This document shows positions 1-7,528 of a DNA stretch of 44,528 nt, piece after piece. Made by a program: the position numbers and the translations under genes. Below the pieces are notes generated by a model, which worked only from the letters and a program-made list of their open reading frames with translations, was not told where the DNA came from and searched no databases. The stretch lies in contig RFFU01000078.1 of the NCBI GenBank assembly GCA_003697085.1, positions 67,152 through 111,679 of the forward strand, in the 5' to 3' direction. Every line of letters begins with the position of its first letter. Positions within the stretch are counted from its first letter, which is position 1. The stretch is from Candidatus Hydrogenedentota bacterium (GTDB lineage: Bacteria; UBA8481; J006).

Positions 1-913
1 ACCAAAGCAGAACGATCCAGGAGTAGATCCATCGGGCCGAAGAAGTCTGCCTTGGCACGGGTGCACCAGCAACCTGCTGTATCTCGCGAATCGGCAAAAC
101 GCGGATTCCCGCGTTTCGAATCCTCTTCCAGACCTCTGGAAGGTCACGCTCCTCCGCCACGACGACCGAAACGCTATCTTCCTTTCTCCATGAGGCCGCG
201 TCGCGTCCAACCAGTGAGTTGTCTTGCGAAAGAAAAAGCCTGTAGGAACGGACGGTCTTACCGCCGGGACCCCGCGAAATTACAAAGGAGTAGGAGGACG
301 TTCCCCCCGGTGGAAAATCGGGATGGAAGACCTCCAGCCCGTAGTCTCTTAGGAGCCTTTCCGGAAGGGGCCCGCCGGTTCGGAGAATTTTGCGGACGGC
401 GGAGACCGGTGCGTCGATTTCGAGGATATAATTTCCCGGGAGATCGCCTCCAAAATTCCAGTTTCCATCGGAATAGGGGCGGACAGCTGAGGAACCGAGC
501 GATTCGGAAAGGTCCTTGCGAAAGGTCTTGAAGAGAAGTGGATTTCCGGTAAAGAAGTATGCGGCTTCCGGGCGGATCGGTTTATCTCGAATCTGTTCCC
601 ACATATAGACATTCACGATTCCTTCCATACGGAAAAGCCGCAGGATCTCCGCACCGGACGCGACAGCGTAATCTCGTCCCGTTCCCTTGTTCGAGGAGGC
701 GGCGATTAAAACGGCCGAAACGGGGATCTTCTCGATCATCGAAAGGGATCCCGTATCCTCGAGGATCGCGGTCGCCGAGGGCAGCCGTAGTGCCAAGGCC
801 ACCGCCTTCGGATGACGCGCGCTCGGGGCGGAAGGGAGGAGTGCATACTCGATCACTCCGAAAGCCAAGAGCAGACAGCCGAGAAGCGAGAGAATACGGG
901 GAGAAGACGTCAC
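1..913 (-). CDS. Membrane protein, DUF5693-like (tentative), 3' end outside window
   Basis: The frame is open from a GTG at 913 to the window edge, about 304 codons, with no stop. The GTG lies one base after the prfB stop and has a strong ribosome site (GGAGGAGAAGG) inside the prfB tail, so the two genes are probably translated together. An N-terminal hydrophobic segment at residues 8-27 looks like a signal anchor. A soluble domain of about 260 residues follows, with short motifs such as YFFTGNPLLF near residue 120. The last visible residues (ARWIYSWIVLLW) look like the start of a membrane region. This order, and the motif spacing, recall DUF5693 proteins of about 600 residues. That family call is from memory and weak, and I propose no function. 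Confidence 0.75.
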   Translation of the reverse strand, partial: MTSSPRILSLLGCLLLAFGVIEYALLPSAPSARHPKAVALALRLPSATAILEDTGSLSMIEKIPVSAVLIAASSNKGTGRDYAVASGAEILRLFRMEGIVNVYMWEQIRDKPIRPEAAYFFTGNPLLFKTFRKDLSESLGSSAVRPYSDGNWNFGGDLPGNYILEIDAPVSAVRKILRTGGPLPERLLRDYGLEVFHPDFPPGGTSSYSFVISRGPGGKTVRSYRLFLSQDNSLVGRDAASWRKEDSVSVVVAEERDLPEVWKRIRNAGIRVLPIREIQQVAGAPVPRQTSSARWIYSWIVLLW

Positions 914-914
914 G

Positions 915-2019
915 CTATCCTTCTCCTCCTCGCAACCGCCATTGGACGGTTGCGTTGATGAATGCATCGAGATCGCCGTCCAGAACTCGCTGAACATCAC
1001 CCCTTTCGACGTTGGTTCGATGATCTTTCACAAGCGTGTACGGTTGCAAGACGTACGAGCGGATCTGGCTTCCCCAGGCTATCTCCTTCTTTTCTCCCTG
1101 AATTTCTTGCAGCGTTTCCGCGCGTTCCCGAATCATGCGTTCATAGATTCTGGAACGGAGAATCTTCATTGCGGTGGCGCGGTTCTTGATTTGAGAGCGT
1201 TCTTTCTGGCAGGTCACGACGATGCCGGTAGGGAGGTGCGTGATCCGCACGGCCGAATCGGTGACGTTAACGTGTTGACCACCGGCTCCCGACGAACGGT
1301 AGGTATCGATCTTGAGGTCTTCGTCGCGAATCTCGACCGTGACTTCGTCCTCGACTTCCGGCATCACCTCGACCGAAGCGAAGGAGGTGTGGCGGCGGGC
1401 CGAGGCGTCGAAGGGCGAGATTCTCACGAGCCGGTGCACTCCGGCCTCGCCCCGGAGCTTTCCATAGCCGTACGGTCCCTTGACCAGAAAGGTGACCGAC
1501 TTAATACCGGCTTCCTCACCGGGGAGCCGATCGAGTTCTTCCGTCACGTACCCGGAAGCCTCCGCCCATCGGAGGTACATCCGGTAGAGCATCGCCGCCC
1601 AATCGCAGGACTCCGTTCCGCCGGCGCCGGGGTGGATCGAGAGAATAGCATTGTTTTGGTCGTAGTCCTCGTGAAACGAGGCTTCCACGAGAGATTTCTC
1701 GATGGCTTCACTCAGTGAGCGGATCTCCGCCTCGCACTCACTCAGTATTCCCTGCTCTCCTTCCTCGATCGCCATCCGCGACAACTCCGAAAGGTCATCG
1801 AGCCTGCGCGAGTATTCCTCGAAGACGTCAACCTTCGACCGAACAGCGTTCAATTCCTTCATCGTTTTCGCCGCGGCGGCCGGATCATTCCAAAGAGCCG
1901 GTTCCTCCGAAGCCTTTTTCAGTTCGGCGAGGCGTCTCTTCAAACGATCGACGTCAAAGACGGTCTCCGAGTTCCGAAAGGGTCTTCCGCAAGGATGAAA
2001 TTTGAGAATTGATCTCCAC
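915..2019 (-). CDS. prfB: Peptide chain release factor 2, expressed by programmed +1 frameshift
   Basis: RF2 ends translation at UAA and UGA codons. The main frame carries the SPF recognition tripeptide (about residues 201-203 of the full protein, context RISPFDAS) and the catalytic GGQ loop (about 246-248, context GAGGQHVNV). The continuous frame alone (1943 to 915) lacks the N terminus. That part lies in another frame, starting at GTG 2019 behind GGAGGAG and reading [14 protein letters not shown], which resembles the start of E. coli RF2. It runs into an in-frame TGA at CTT-TGA-C. Slipping one base there joins the frames to give 367 residues, the usual RF2 length. Annotating from 1943 would truncate it. 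Confidence 0.95.
1953..1959 (-). promoter_or_regulatory. prfB: RF2 autoregulatory +1 frameshift site (CTTTGAC)
   Basis: On the minus strand the heptamer CTTTGAC reads Leu, then stop (TGA, 1954-1956). A +1 slip continues as Asp-Val-Asp-Arg in the RF2 main frame. In the known mechanism, low RF2 slows UGA termination and favours slipping. The upstream stimulatory Shine-Dalgarno-like element is weak: GGAG lies five bases before CTT, whereas E. coli has AGGGGG three bases before. Confidence 0.93.
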
Positions 2020-2048
2020 GGATCTCCTCCACGTAGAATTGACGCCGG

Positions 2049-2077
2049 AGTCTAGCGGTTTCCCGTTTCAAGAACAA
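2049..2077 (-). promoter_or_regulatory. Possible prfB promoter
   Basis: The minus strand has TTGTTC (2077-2072), a 17-base spacer and TAGACT (2054-2049), about 30 bases before the prfB GTG. The -10 match is 4/6 and the -35 match only 3/6, so this is a weak call. Confidence 0.3.
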
Positions 2078-2191
2078 GTCCCGGCTTTTGGGAGACGTTT
2101 CCGCCTCTCGAAACGAATGCTGGAGAACGGCAAGTCGGAAACCGGCGACCGCCAAAACCAGGAGATCCCTGCCACCTGTGATTTTTTTCCC

Positions 2192-2219
2192 TTTACAGCC
2201 TTCGAGTTTTCTTTAGAAT
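2192..2219 (+). promoter_or_regulatory. mdh promoter, near-leaderless
   Basis: TTTACA (2192-2197, 5/6 to consensus), a 16-base spacer and TAGAAT (2214-2219, 5/6). The -10 box ends nine bases before the mdh ATG at 2229, so the transcript should begin at most about three bases before the start codon. No Shine-Dalgarno sequence is present. Confidence 0.7.
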
Positions 2220-2228
2220 CCGCCCGTT

Positions 2229-3218
2229 ATGGGAAACACGATCACGGTCACGGTTACCGGAGCCGCCGGACAGATCGGATACAGTATCCTACCCCGGATC
2301 GCTTCCGGCGAGGTCTTCGGTCCGGAGACGCGAATTCGGTTGCGCCTTCTGGAGATCACGCCGGCGATGCCGGCACTGGAAGGCGTGGTAATGGAACTGG
2401 ATGATTGCGCCTTTCCTCTCCTCGAATCGATCACGCCCACCGACGACCCGGAGACGGCCTTCGACGGCGTGAACTGGGCCCTGTTGATCGGCTCCCGGCC
2501 TCGGACGAAGGGAATGGAACGGAACGATCTCATCCGCGTCAACGGTCCGATCTTCGTGGGACAGGGGCAGGCGCTTCAGTCGAAGGCGGCTTCCGACGTT
2601 CGCGTCGTCGTCGTCGGCAATCCCTGCAACACGAATTGTCTCATTGCGATGCGGAACGCGCCCGAAATTCCCTCGAATCGCTTCAGCGCAATGACTTTTC
2701 TCGACCAGAATCGCGCCCAGGCACAGCTGGCCAAAAAAGCCGGAGTCCCCGTCTCCGACGTCACCAATGTCACCATCTGGGGCAACCACTCCGCCACGCA
2801 ATATCCCGACGCCTACAACGCCCGAATCCGGGGGAAACCGGCCGCGGAAGTGATCGGAGACGAAGGATGGATCCGATCGACCTTTCTCGAGACGGTACAG
2901 AAGCGGGGAGCGGCCATTATCGCCGCACGAGGACTCTCTTCGGCAATGTCCGCGGCCAACGCCGCGATCGATCATGTCCGCGCTTTTCTGAACCCTACCC
3001 GCAACGGGACGTGGTTCTCCGCCGCCGTTCCCAGCGACGGCTCTTATGGCGTGGACGAAGGTCTTGTTTTCTCCTTCCCTCTCACAAGCGACGGTCAAGG
3101 AGGTTACCGGATCGTTCCCGAAATCCCGTGGAACGATTTCGCCCGCGAGAAAATCAGTGCGACCCTGGAAGAACTCCGAAAGGAAAAGTCCGTCGTAACC
3201 GATCTTCTTCCGACCTGA
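2229..3218 (+). CDS. mdh: Malate dehydrogenase (NAD-type)
   Basis: Interconverts malate and oxaloacetate in the TCA cycle, in the cytoplasm. At 329 residues it has normal length. It begins with a Rossmann NAD site ([12 protein letters not shown], residues 9-20). The active-site loop reads [13 protein letters not shown] (near 88-100) with the substrate-binding arginines, FLDQNRAQ (near 157) carries the catalytic aspartate, and [11 protein letters not shown] (near 185) carries the catalytic histidine. This sequence style matches the MDH group of Thermus, Leptospira and Chlamydia rather than E. coli-type or LDH-like MDH. The ATG at 2229 is chosen because the glycine-rich motif follows directly and the promoter sits just upstream. 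It is monocistronic, with an unrelated metal-resistance operon after it. Confidence 0.95.
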   Translation: MGNTITVTVTGAAGQIGYSILPRIASGEVFGPETRIRLRLLEITPAMPALEGVVMELDDCAFPLLESITPTDDPETAFDGVNWALLIGSRPRTKGMERNDLIRVNGPIFVGQGQALQSKAASDVRVVVVGNPCNTNCLIAMRNAPEIPSNRFSAMTFLDQNRAQAQLAKKAGVPVSDVTNVTIWGNHSATQYPDAYNARIRGKPAAEVIGDEGWIRSTFLETVQKRGAAIIAARGLSSAMSAANAAIDHVRAFLNPTRNGTWFSAAVPSDGSYGVDEGLVFSFPLTSDGQGGYRIVPEIPWNDFAREKISATLEELRKEKSVVTDLLPT

Positions 3219-3274
3219 TCGTTCTTCCTTTCCGGCGTACTCTCTCCTTCTCACCGTCGCGGTCGAGCAAGACA

Positions 3275-3295
3275 GGCCGGATTTTCGGACCGGCC
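3275..3295 (+). terminator. GC-rich hairpin after mdh
   Basis: GGCCGG (3275-3280) and CCGGCC (3290-3295) can pair around a nine-base loop, 57 bases after the mdh stop. No T-tract follows, so termination is only suggested by its place between two transcription units. Confidence 0.3.
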
Positions 3296-3369
3296 GGTTC
3301 CGTCAAGCGAAAAATGCCCCCCTTTTCATGCCCCCGGAATGGAGGCCTCTGAAAGACACTGATTATTGC

Positions 3370-3398
3370 TTGAACATTTGTTCAATTGATGCTATATT
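3370..3398 (+). promoter_or_regulatory. Metal-responsive promoter with ArsR/SmtB operator
   Basis: The palindrome TTGAACATTTGTTCAA (3370-3385) has perfect 7-base arms around a 2-base centre, the classic SmtB/CadC/CzrA operator form. Its first half is also the -35 box (TTGAAC, 3370-3375). A 17-base spacer leads to the -10 box TATATT (3393-3398). A repressor bound here would cover the -35 and spacer. The predicted start near 3405 leaves a leader of about 250 bases before the repressor gene. Confidence 0.8.
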
Positions 3399-3653
3399 GT
3401 CGATGATGCCGGAATGGCGATACCGCACCACACGAAAAGAAGCCCCCGCTTTTTGCTCCATTTTTCTACTCCCGGCCTCCGCCCTCTCCCTTTCACCGTC
3501 TTCTTTGCCGAACTGAGGCTCTCTCCAAGCCCGTTCCTTTCTTTTTTTCAAAAAATTCCATCTGCTCCTCGATTCTTTCACTCCCCCCAAGTCCCGTTGG
3601 GAATTCCTATGCCCCCCTGCATAAACCCCCGTGACAGAAAGGAGATGTAGTTT

Positions 3654-4097
3654 ATGCCGCAAAGACGAAAGAACGCTCGTGAAAGAAAAACAAAACGGAA
3701 GCGAAATGTTTCAAGAAGCAACAAAGCGCACGGAATAGGAATGGTGGCAACCGAGATCTGCGAGGAATTCCTCCTCCATCCCAGGAACCTCGCGCACGTA
3801 CGAAAGCGCCGGCTTTCCTCCGAGGACGCCCGGCATTTAGCGGAACTCTTCAAGATCCTCGGGGATCCGACGCGGGTGCGGATTCTTCAAGCGTTGCTCT
3901 GGAAGAAACTGTGTGTCTGCGATATATCCGCGCTCTTGGAGATCTCCGTCTCCGCTGTCTCTCACCAACTACGCCTTCTTCGCTCCGCCCGCTTGGTTCG
4001 TTCGGAGCGGAGAGGAAAGTATATCTTCTACGCTCTCGACGATTCGCACGTCGCGACGTTGTTCGAAGAAGGAAGAAGACATGTCGAACACGGCTAG
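3654..4097 (+). CDS. ArsR/SmtB-family zinc/cadmium-responsive repressor
   Basis: A metal-sensing winged-helix repressor, 147 residues. The ATG follows a clear ribosome site (AAAGGAGA, 3638-3645). After a very basic N-terminal extension (about residues 1-28) comes ICEEF, which recalls the N-terminal cysteine arm of CadC. The core runs LAELFKILGDPTRVRILQAL, then LCVCDIS with the C-x-C of the alpha-3N site, then the recognition helix VSAVSHQLRLLRSA. The end carries D-x-H-x10-H-x2-H (DSH...HVEH), the alpha-5 zinc site of SmtB/CzrA-type sensors. Both metal sites thus appear present, pointing to Zn/Cd/Pb sensing. It overlaps the ATPase gene by 17 bases and should repress its own operon through the 3370-3385 operator. 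Confidence 0.9.
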   Translation: MPQRRKNARERKTKRKRNVSRSNKAHGIGMVATEICEEFLLHPRNLAHVRKRRLSSEDARHLAELFKILGDPTRVRILQALLWKKLCVCDISALLEISVSAVSHQLRLLRSARLVRSERRGKYIFYALDDSHVATLFEEGRRHVEHG

Positions 4098-6213
4098 AAA
4101 GTATCTGCTCGAAGGTTTGGACTGCCCGAACTGCGCCGGAAGGATCGAGAAGAAGATTTCCGCGATTACAGGAGGAGTCTCCGGGGCGGTGAACTTCCTG
4201 GAAAAATCCGTCGTCTTCGATCCCCGCTATGAAAAGGAGGTGCGGAAGGCGGTGGACGAAATCGAGCCCGGCGTCACGGTTCTTCCTTTTGAAGAACGCC
4301 GGAGCGAAGAACGGGAGCAATCGCGGTGGTTTTTCCGTACCGGTTTTAGGATAACAGCGTCTTTCCTCCTCTTTCTTGGAGGATTGTACTTTCGTCAAAA
4401 AATTCATCAGCGCCTGGAATGGCTGGAATGGGGCGTTTTTCTTTCCGCCTATCTCCTCGTTGGAGCGCCGGTTCTTTTCAACGCGGTGAAGAATCTCGTC
4501 AACCGCAAGCCCTTCAGCGAACACTTTCTGATGACGATCGCGACATTGGGGGCGATCGCCATCCATCAATTGCCCGAGGCGGTCGGGGTGATGCTCTTCT
4601 ATACCGTGGGGGAGTTCTTCCAGAAGATGGCCGTGGGACGTTCGCGGCGCTCCATCAAGGCGTTGCTCGATGTTCGACCGGACGAGGCGCGCGTGCTTCT
4701 TCCCGAAGGAAGCCGGATTGTTCCTCCGTCCGATGTGGCCGTGGGCGCGGAGATCGAGGTCCGACCGGGCGAGAGAATTCCCTTGGACGGAACCGTCTTG
4801 GAGGGAACGGCGCGCCTGGACACCTCGGCCTTGACCGGTGAGTCGGTGCCGCGGGGGACGCATCCGGGAGACGCGGTCTTGGCGGGAATGATCAATCTCA
4901 ACGGGAACCTTCGGATTCGTGTCGCGCGCCCCTTCGCGGAATCCTCCGTGGCGAAGATTTTGCGGCTGGTTCAGGAAGCGGCGGGAAGAAAAGCGCCGAC
5001 GGAGCGTTTCATCAGGAGTTTCGCGGCGATCTATACCCCCATCGTTGTTCTTTTGGCCGGGTTGATCGCCGTTATTCCTCCGCTACTCTTCAGCGCGGAT
5101 TGGTCCGTCTGGCTCTACCGCTCCTTGGTGCTTCTGGTGATCTCTTGTCCCTGCGCCTTGGTTGTCTCCGTCCCGTTGAGTTATTTTTCCGGATTGGGCG
5201 CCGCTTCGCGCGCCGGCATCCTGATCAAAGGTGGCCAATTCCTCGACGCTCTTACGGCTTTGACGACCGTCGTTCTCGACAAGACCGGAACGCTGACCAA
5301 GGGGGTCTTCGAACTGATCGAGGTTTTCCCCGAGCAGGGTTACACCGCCGAAGAGGTACTGAAGTTCGCGGCTCTGGCCGAGTCGTGTTCGAATCATCCG
5401 GTGGCGGAGGCGATCCTCGCCGCCGCGCCGTCGGCTCCGCGCGACGACGTGGAAGAGTTCGAGGAAATTTCGGGGCACGGAATCAAGGTAAAAATGTCGG
5501 ATGGACGAACGCTCATAACCGGAAACGACCGGATCCTTCACAGGGAGAATATCCCTCATTCCGACTGTCTTTCAGAAGGAACGGTTGTTTACGTGGCCTT
5601 GGAAAAGCGTTTGATAGGGAAGATCATCCTCGGTGATCGGATTAAGGACGACTCCGTCGAGGCCGTGGCGGAACTGCGCCGAACCGGAGTCGAGCAGGTG
5701 GTGATGTTGACCGGTGACAATGCCTCATCGGCCAAGGGAATCGCTCGTGCTTGTTCCCTCGATGCCTTTTACTCGGATCTTCTTCCCGAAGACAAGGTGA
5801 GGAAAGTGGAAGAGTTGAAGGCGGCGTCGCGAGATGAAAACGGCAAACTGGCCTTTGTCGGCGACGGGATCAACGACGCCCCCGTCTTGGCCTTGGCGGA
5901 CGTTGGCGTGGCCATGGGGGCGTTGGGTTCCGACGCGGCAGTTGAATCCGCGGATGTCGTTCTGATGAACGACCGGGTTTCCCAACTCGTGGACGCCGTT
6001 CGAATCGCTCGAAGAATCCGCGCCATCGTTCGTCAGAATATCGGAATGATCATGGCTGTGAAGATTTTTTTCATCGGAGCCGGCGCGCTCGGCACAGCGG
6101 GAATGTGGGAGGCCGTCTTCGCCGACGTCGGTATCACCGTCATCGCCGTCTTCAATTCAATCAGAGGCCTGAGGATTTCGATGTTTGGAGAAGAGAGGAA
6201 AGATCCGAAATAG
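4081..6213 (+). CDS. zntA: Zn(II)/Cd(II)/Pb(II)-exporting P1B-type ATPase
   Basis: Inner-membrane heavy-metal export pump, 710 residues. One N-terminal metal-binding domain has CPNC (residues about 15-18). Membrane helices flank the A-domain TGES (near 258). The transport motif SCPCALVVS lies near 354, the phosphorylation motif DKTGTLTKG near 400, HP (NHPVAEA) near 438, TGDN near 543 and GDGINDAP near 594. The last helices contain a lysine (AVKIFF) and an aspartate (FADVG), as in the Zn/Cd/Pb P1B-2 class rather than copper pumps. The ATG at 4081 lies inside the repressor gene, is followed by the expected MSNTARKYLLEGLDCPNC start, and implies coupled translation. cadA would be an equally valid symbol. 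Confidence 0.93.
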   Translation: MSNTARKYLLEGLDCPNCAGRIEKKISAITGGVSGAVNFLEKSVVFDPRYEKEVRKAVDEIEPGVTVLPFEERRSEEREQSRWFFRTGFRITASFLLFLGGLYFRQKIHQRLEWLEWGVFLSAYLLVGAPVLFNAVKNLVNRKPFSEHFLMTIATLGAIAIHQLPEAVGVMLFYTVGEFFQKMAVGRSRRSIKALLDVRPDEARVLLPEGSRIVPPSDVAVGAEIEVRPGERIPLDGTVLEGTARLDTSALTGESVPRGTHPGDAVLAGMINLNGNLRIRVARPFAESSVAKILRLVQEAAGRKAPTERFIRSFAAIYTPIVVLLAGLIAVIPPLLFSADWSVWLYRSLVLLVISCPCALVVSVPLSYFSGLGAASRAGILIKGGQFLDALTALTTVVLDKTGTLTKGVFELIEVFPEQGYTAEEVLKFAALAESCSNHPVAEAILAAAPSAPRDDVEEFEEISGHGIKVKMSDGRTLITGNDRILHRENIPHSDCLSEGTVVYVALEKRLIGKIILGDRIKDDSVEAVAELRRTGVEQVVMLTGDNASSAKGIARACSLDAFYSDLLPEDKVRKVEELKAASRDENGKLAFVGDGINDAPVLALADVGVAMGALGSDAAVESADVVLMNDRVSQLVDAVRIARRIRAIVRQNIGMIMAVKIFFIGAGALGTAGMWEAVFADVGITVIAVFNSIRGLRISMFGEERKDPK

Positions 6214-6237
6214 GCAAAGCCCCCGTGTTTCTTGAGG

Positions 6238-6266
6238 TTGCTTTTCCGAGCCGGGCCATCTATTCT
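6238..6266 (+). promoter_or_regulatory. lysC promoter with very short leader
   Basis: TTGCTT (6238-6243), a 17-base spacer and TATTCT (6261-6266), each 4/6 to consensus. The lysC ATG is at 6280, so the predicted leader is only about six bases. No Shine-Dalgarno sequence is visible. Confidence 0.45.
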
Positions 6267-6279
6267 ACGGCGGAATTTT

Positions 6280-7521
6280 ATGTTATCCGTGCAAAAATTC
6301 GGCGGTTCCAGCGTGGCGAACGTGGACCGCATTCAGAAGGTCGCCGAACGTGTATCCCGTACGGTCGAAAGAGGCCATCGTGTCGTCGCCGTCGTCTCGG
6401 CGATGGGAGATACGACGGACGAGTTGATCGATCTGCTCGCGCAAGTCACCGATCGGCCTCCGGACCGTGAATACGACGTTCTTGTCTCGACCGGAGAAAT
6501 CGTTTCGGCGGCGCTGCTCGCCTGCGCTCTGCGTACCCGCGGTCATAACGCCGTCTCGATGACAGGGCCGCAGATCGGAATCCACACGGATGGGGTGTAC
6601 CGCAAGGCGAAGATCGTCAAGATCCGAGCGGACCGCATCCGCGAGGCACTCGATGCCGGCTGTGTGGTAACGGTCGCCGGATTCCAGGGAATCAACGAAG
6701 CGGGCGAGATCACCACATTGGGGCGGGGAGGCTCGGACACGACGGCGGTGGCGTTGGCGGTGGCGCTTGAGGCGGACGTGTGCGAGATTTTCACGGACGT
6801 AGAGGGCGTCTTCAGCGCGGATCCGCGTCTCGTACCGCGTGCGCGGAAGATTCCGCGGATCGCCTACGACGAAATGCTGGAGTTGGCGACGGCGGGAGCG
6901 CGCGTGATGCAGTCCCGCGCGGTCGAATTTGGAGCGAAATTCGGTGTCCGCATTCACGTGCGGTCATCGTTCAGCGAGGGAGAAGGAACTATGATCGAAA
7001 ACGTCGAGACGAACGGATGGGGCGAAGCCGGAATGGAACGTGTTTTCATTCGCGGTGTCGCCCACGACGCGAATCAGGCCAAGATCACGGTTGCGGGGGT
7101 ACCGGACAAGCCGGGGGTTGCGGCCACGCTCTTCGGCGCGCTGGCCGACGAACGCATCAATGTCGATGTCATCGTTCAATCGGCCACAGCCGTGGACAAG
7201 AACGATATTTCCTTCACCGTGAACCGAGACGATCTCGATCGCGCGATCGAGATCTCCAAATCCGCCTCCGAAGAACTCGGGGGCGGGGAAGTGACAGCCG
7301 ACGAGAACATCGCAAAGGTCTCGATCGTGGGAATCGCGATGGCGCAGCACGCCGGTGTCGCGGCGACGATGTTTCGAACGCTTGCTTCCCACGGTATCAA
7401 TATCCAGATGATCTCGACCTCCGAGATTCGAATCTCCGTCATCGTCGAGCGTTCTCAGATGGAGGAAGCCGTGCGCGCGCTTCACTCCGCGTTCGGACTC
7501 GACGCGCCGGAAGGAGCGTGA
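6280..7521 (+). CDS. lysC: Aspartate kinase
   Basis: Phosphorylates aspartate, the first step toward lysine, threonine and methionine. The 413 residues start with the kinase signature VQKFGGSSVAN. TLGRGGSDTTAVALA (near 153) is the nucleotide/aspartate-binding loop, followed by EIFTDVEGVFSADPR. The C-terminal 150 residues hold two ACT domains (starting near ITVAGVPDKPGVAATLF and VSIVGIAMAQHAGVAATMF), the usual place for lysine/threonine feedback. A longer reading from 6232 adds 16 unmatched residues, so ATG 6280 is preferred. It heads a long co-directional run, and the cimA start is seven bases after its stop. Confidence 0.93.
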   Translation: MLSVQKFGGSSVANVDRIQKVAERVSRTVERGHRVVAVVSAMGDTTDELIDLLAQVTDRPPDREYDVLVSTGEIVSAALLACALRTRGHNAVSMTGPQIGIHTDGVYRKAKIVKIRADRIREALDAGCVVTVAGFQGINEAGEITTLGRGGSDTTAVALAVALEADVCEIFTDVEGVFSADPRLVPRARKIPRIAYDEMLELATAGARVMQSRAVEFGAKFGVRIHVRSSFSEGEGTMIENVETNGWGEAGMERVFIRGVAHDANQAKITVAGVPDKPGVAATLFGALADERINVDVIVQSATAVDKNDISFTVNRDDLDRAIEISKSASEELGGGEVTADENIAKVSIVGIAMAQHAGVAATMFRTLASHGINIQMISTSEIRISVIVERSQMEEAVRALHSAFGLDAPEGA

Positions 7522-7528
7522 TGCCGTT

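Noticed and set aside
915-1943. RF2 starting at 1943 as a shorter protein
   Set aside because: The upstream frame encodes the conserved RF2 N terminus with its own strong ribosome site and joins at the classic slip heptamer.
3414-3650. A 78-codon frame ahead of the ArsR-type gene as a separate gene
   Set aside because: It has no ribosome site or recognisable domain and is Pro/Phe-rich leader sequence. It is mentioned only as a possible leader frame.
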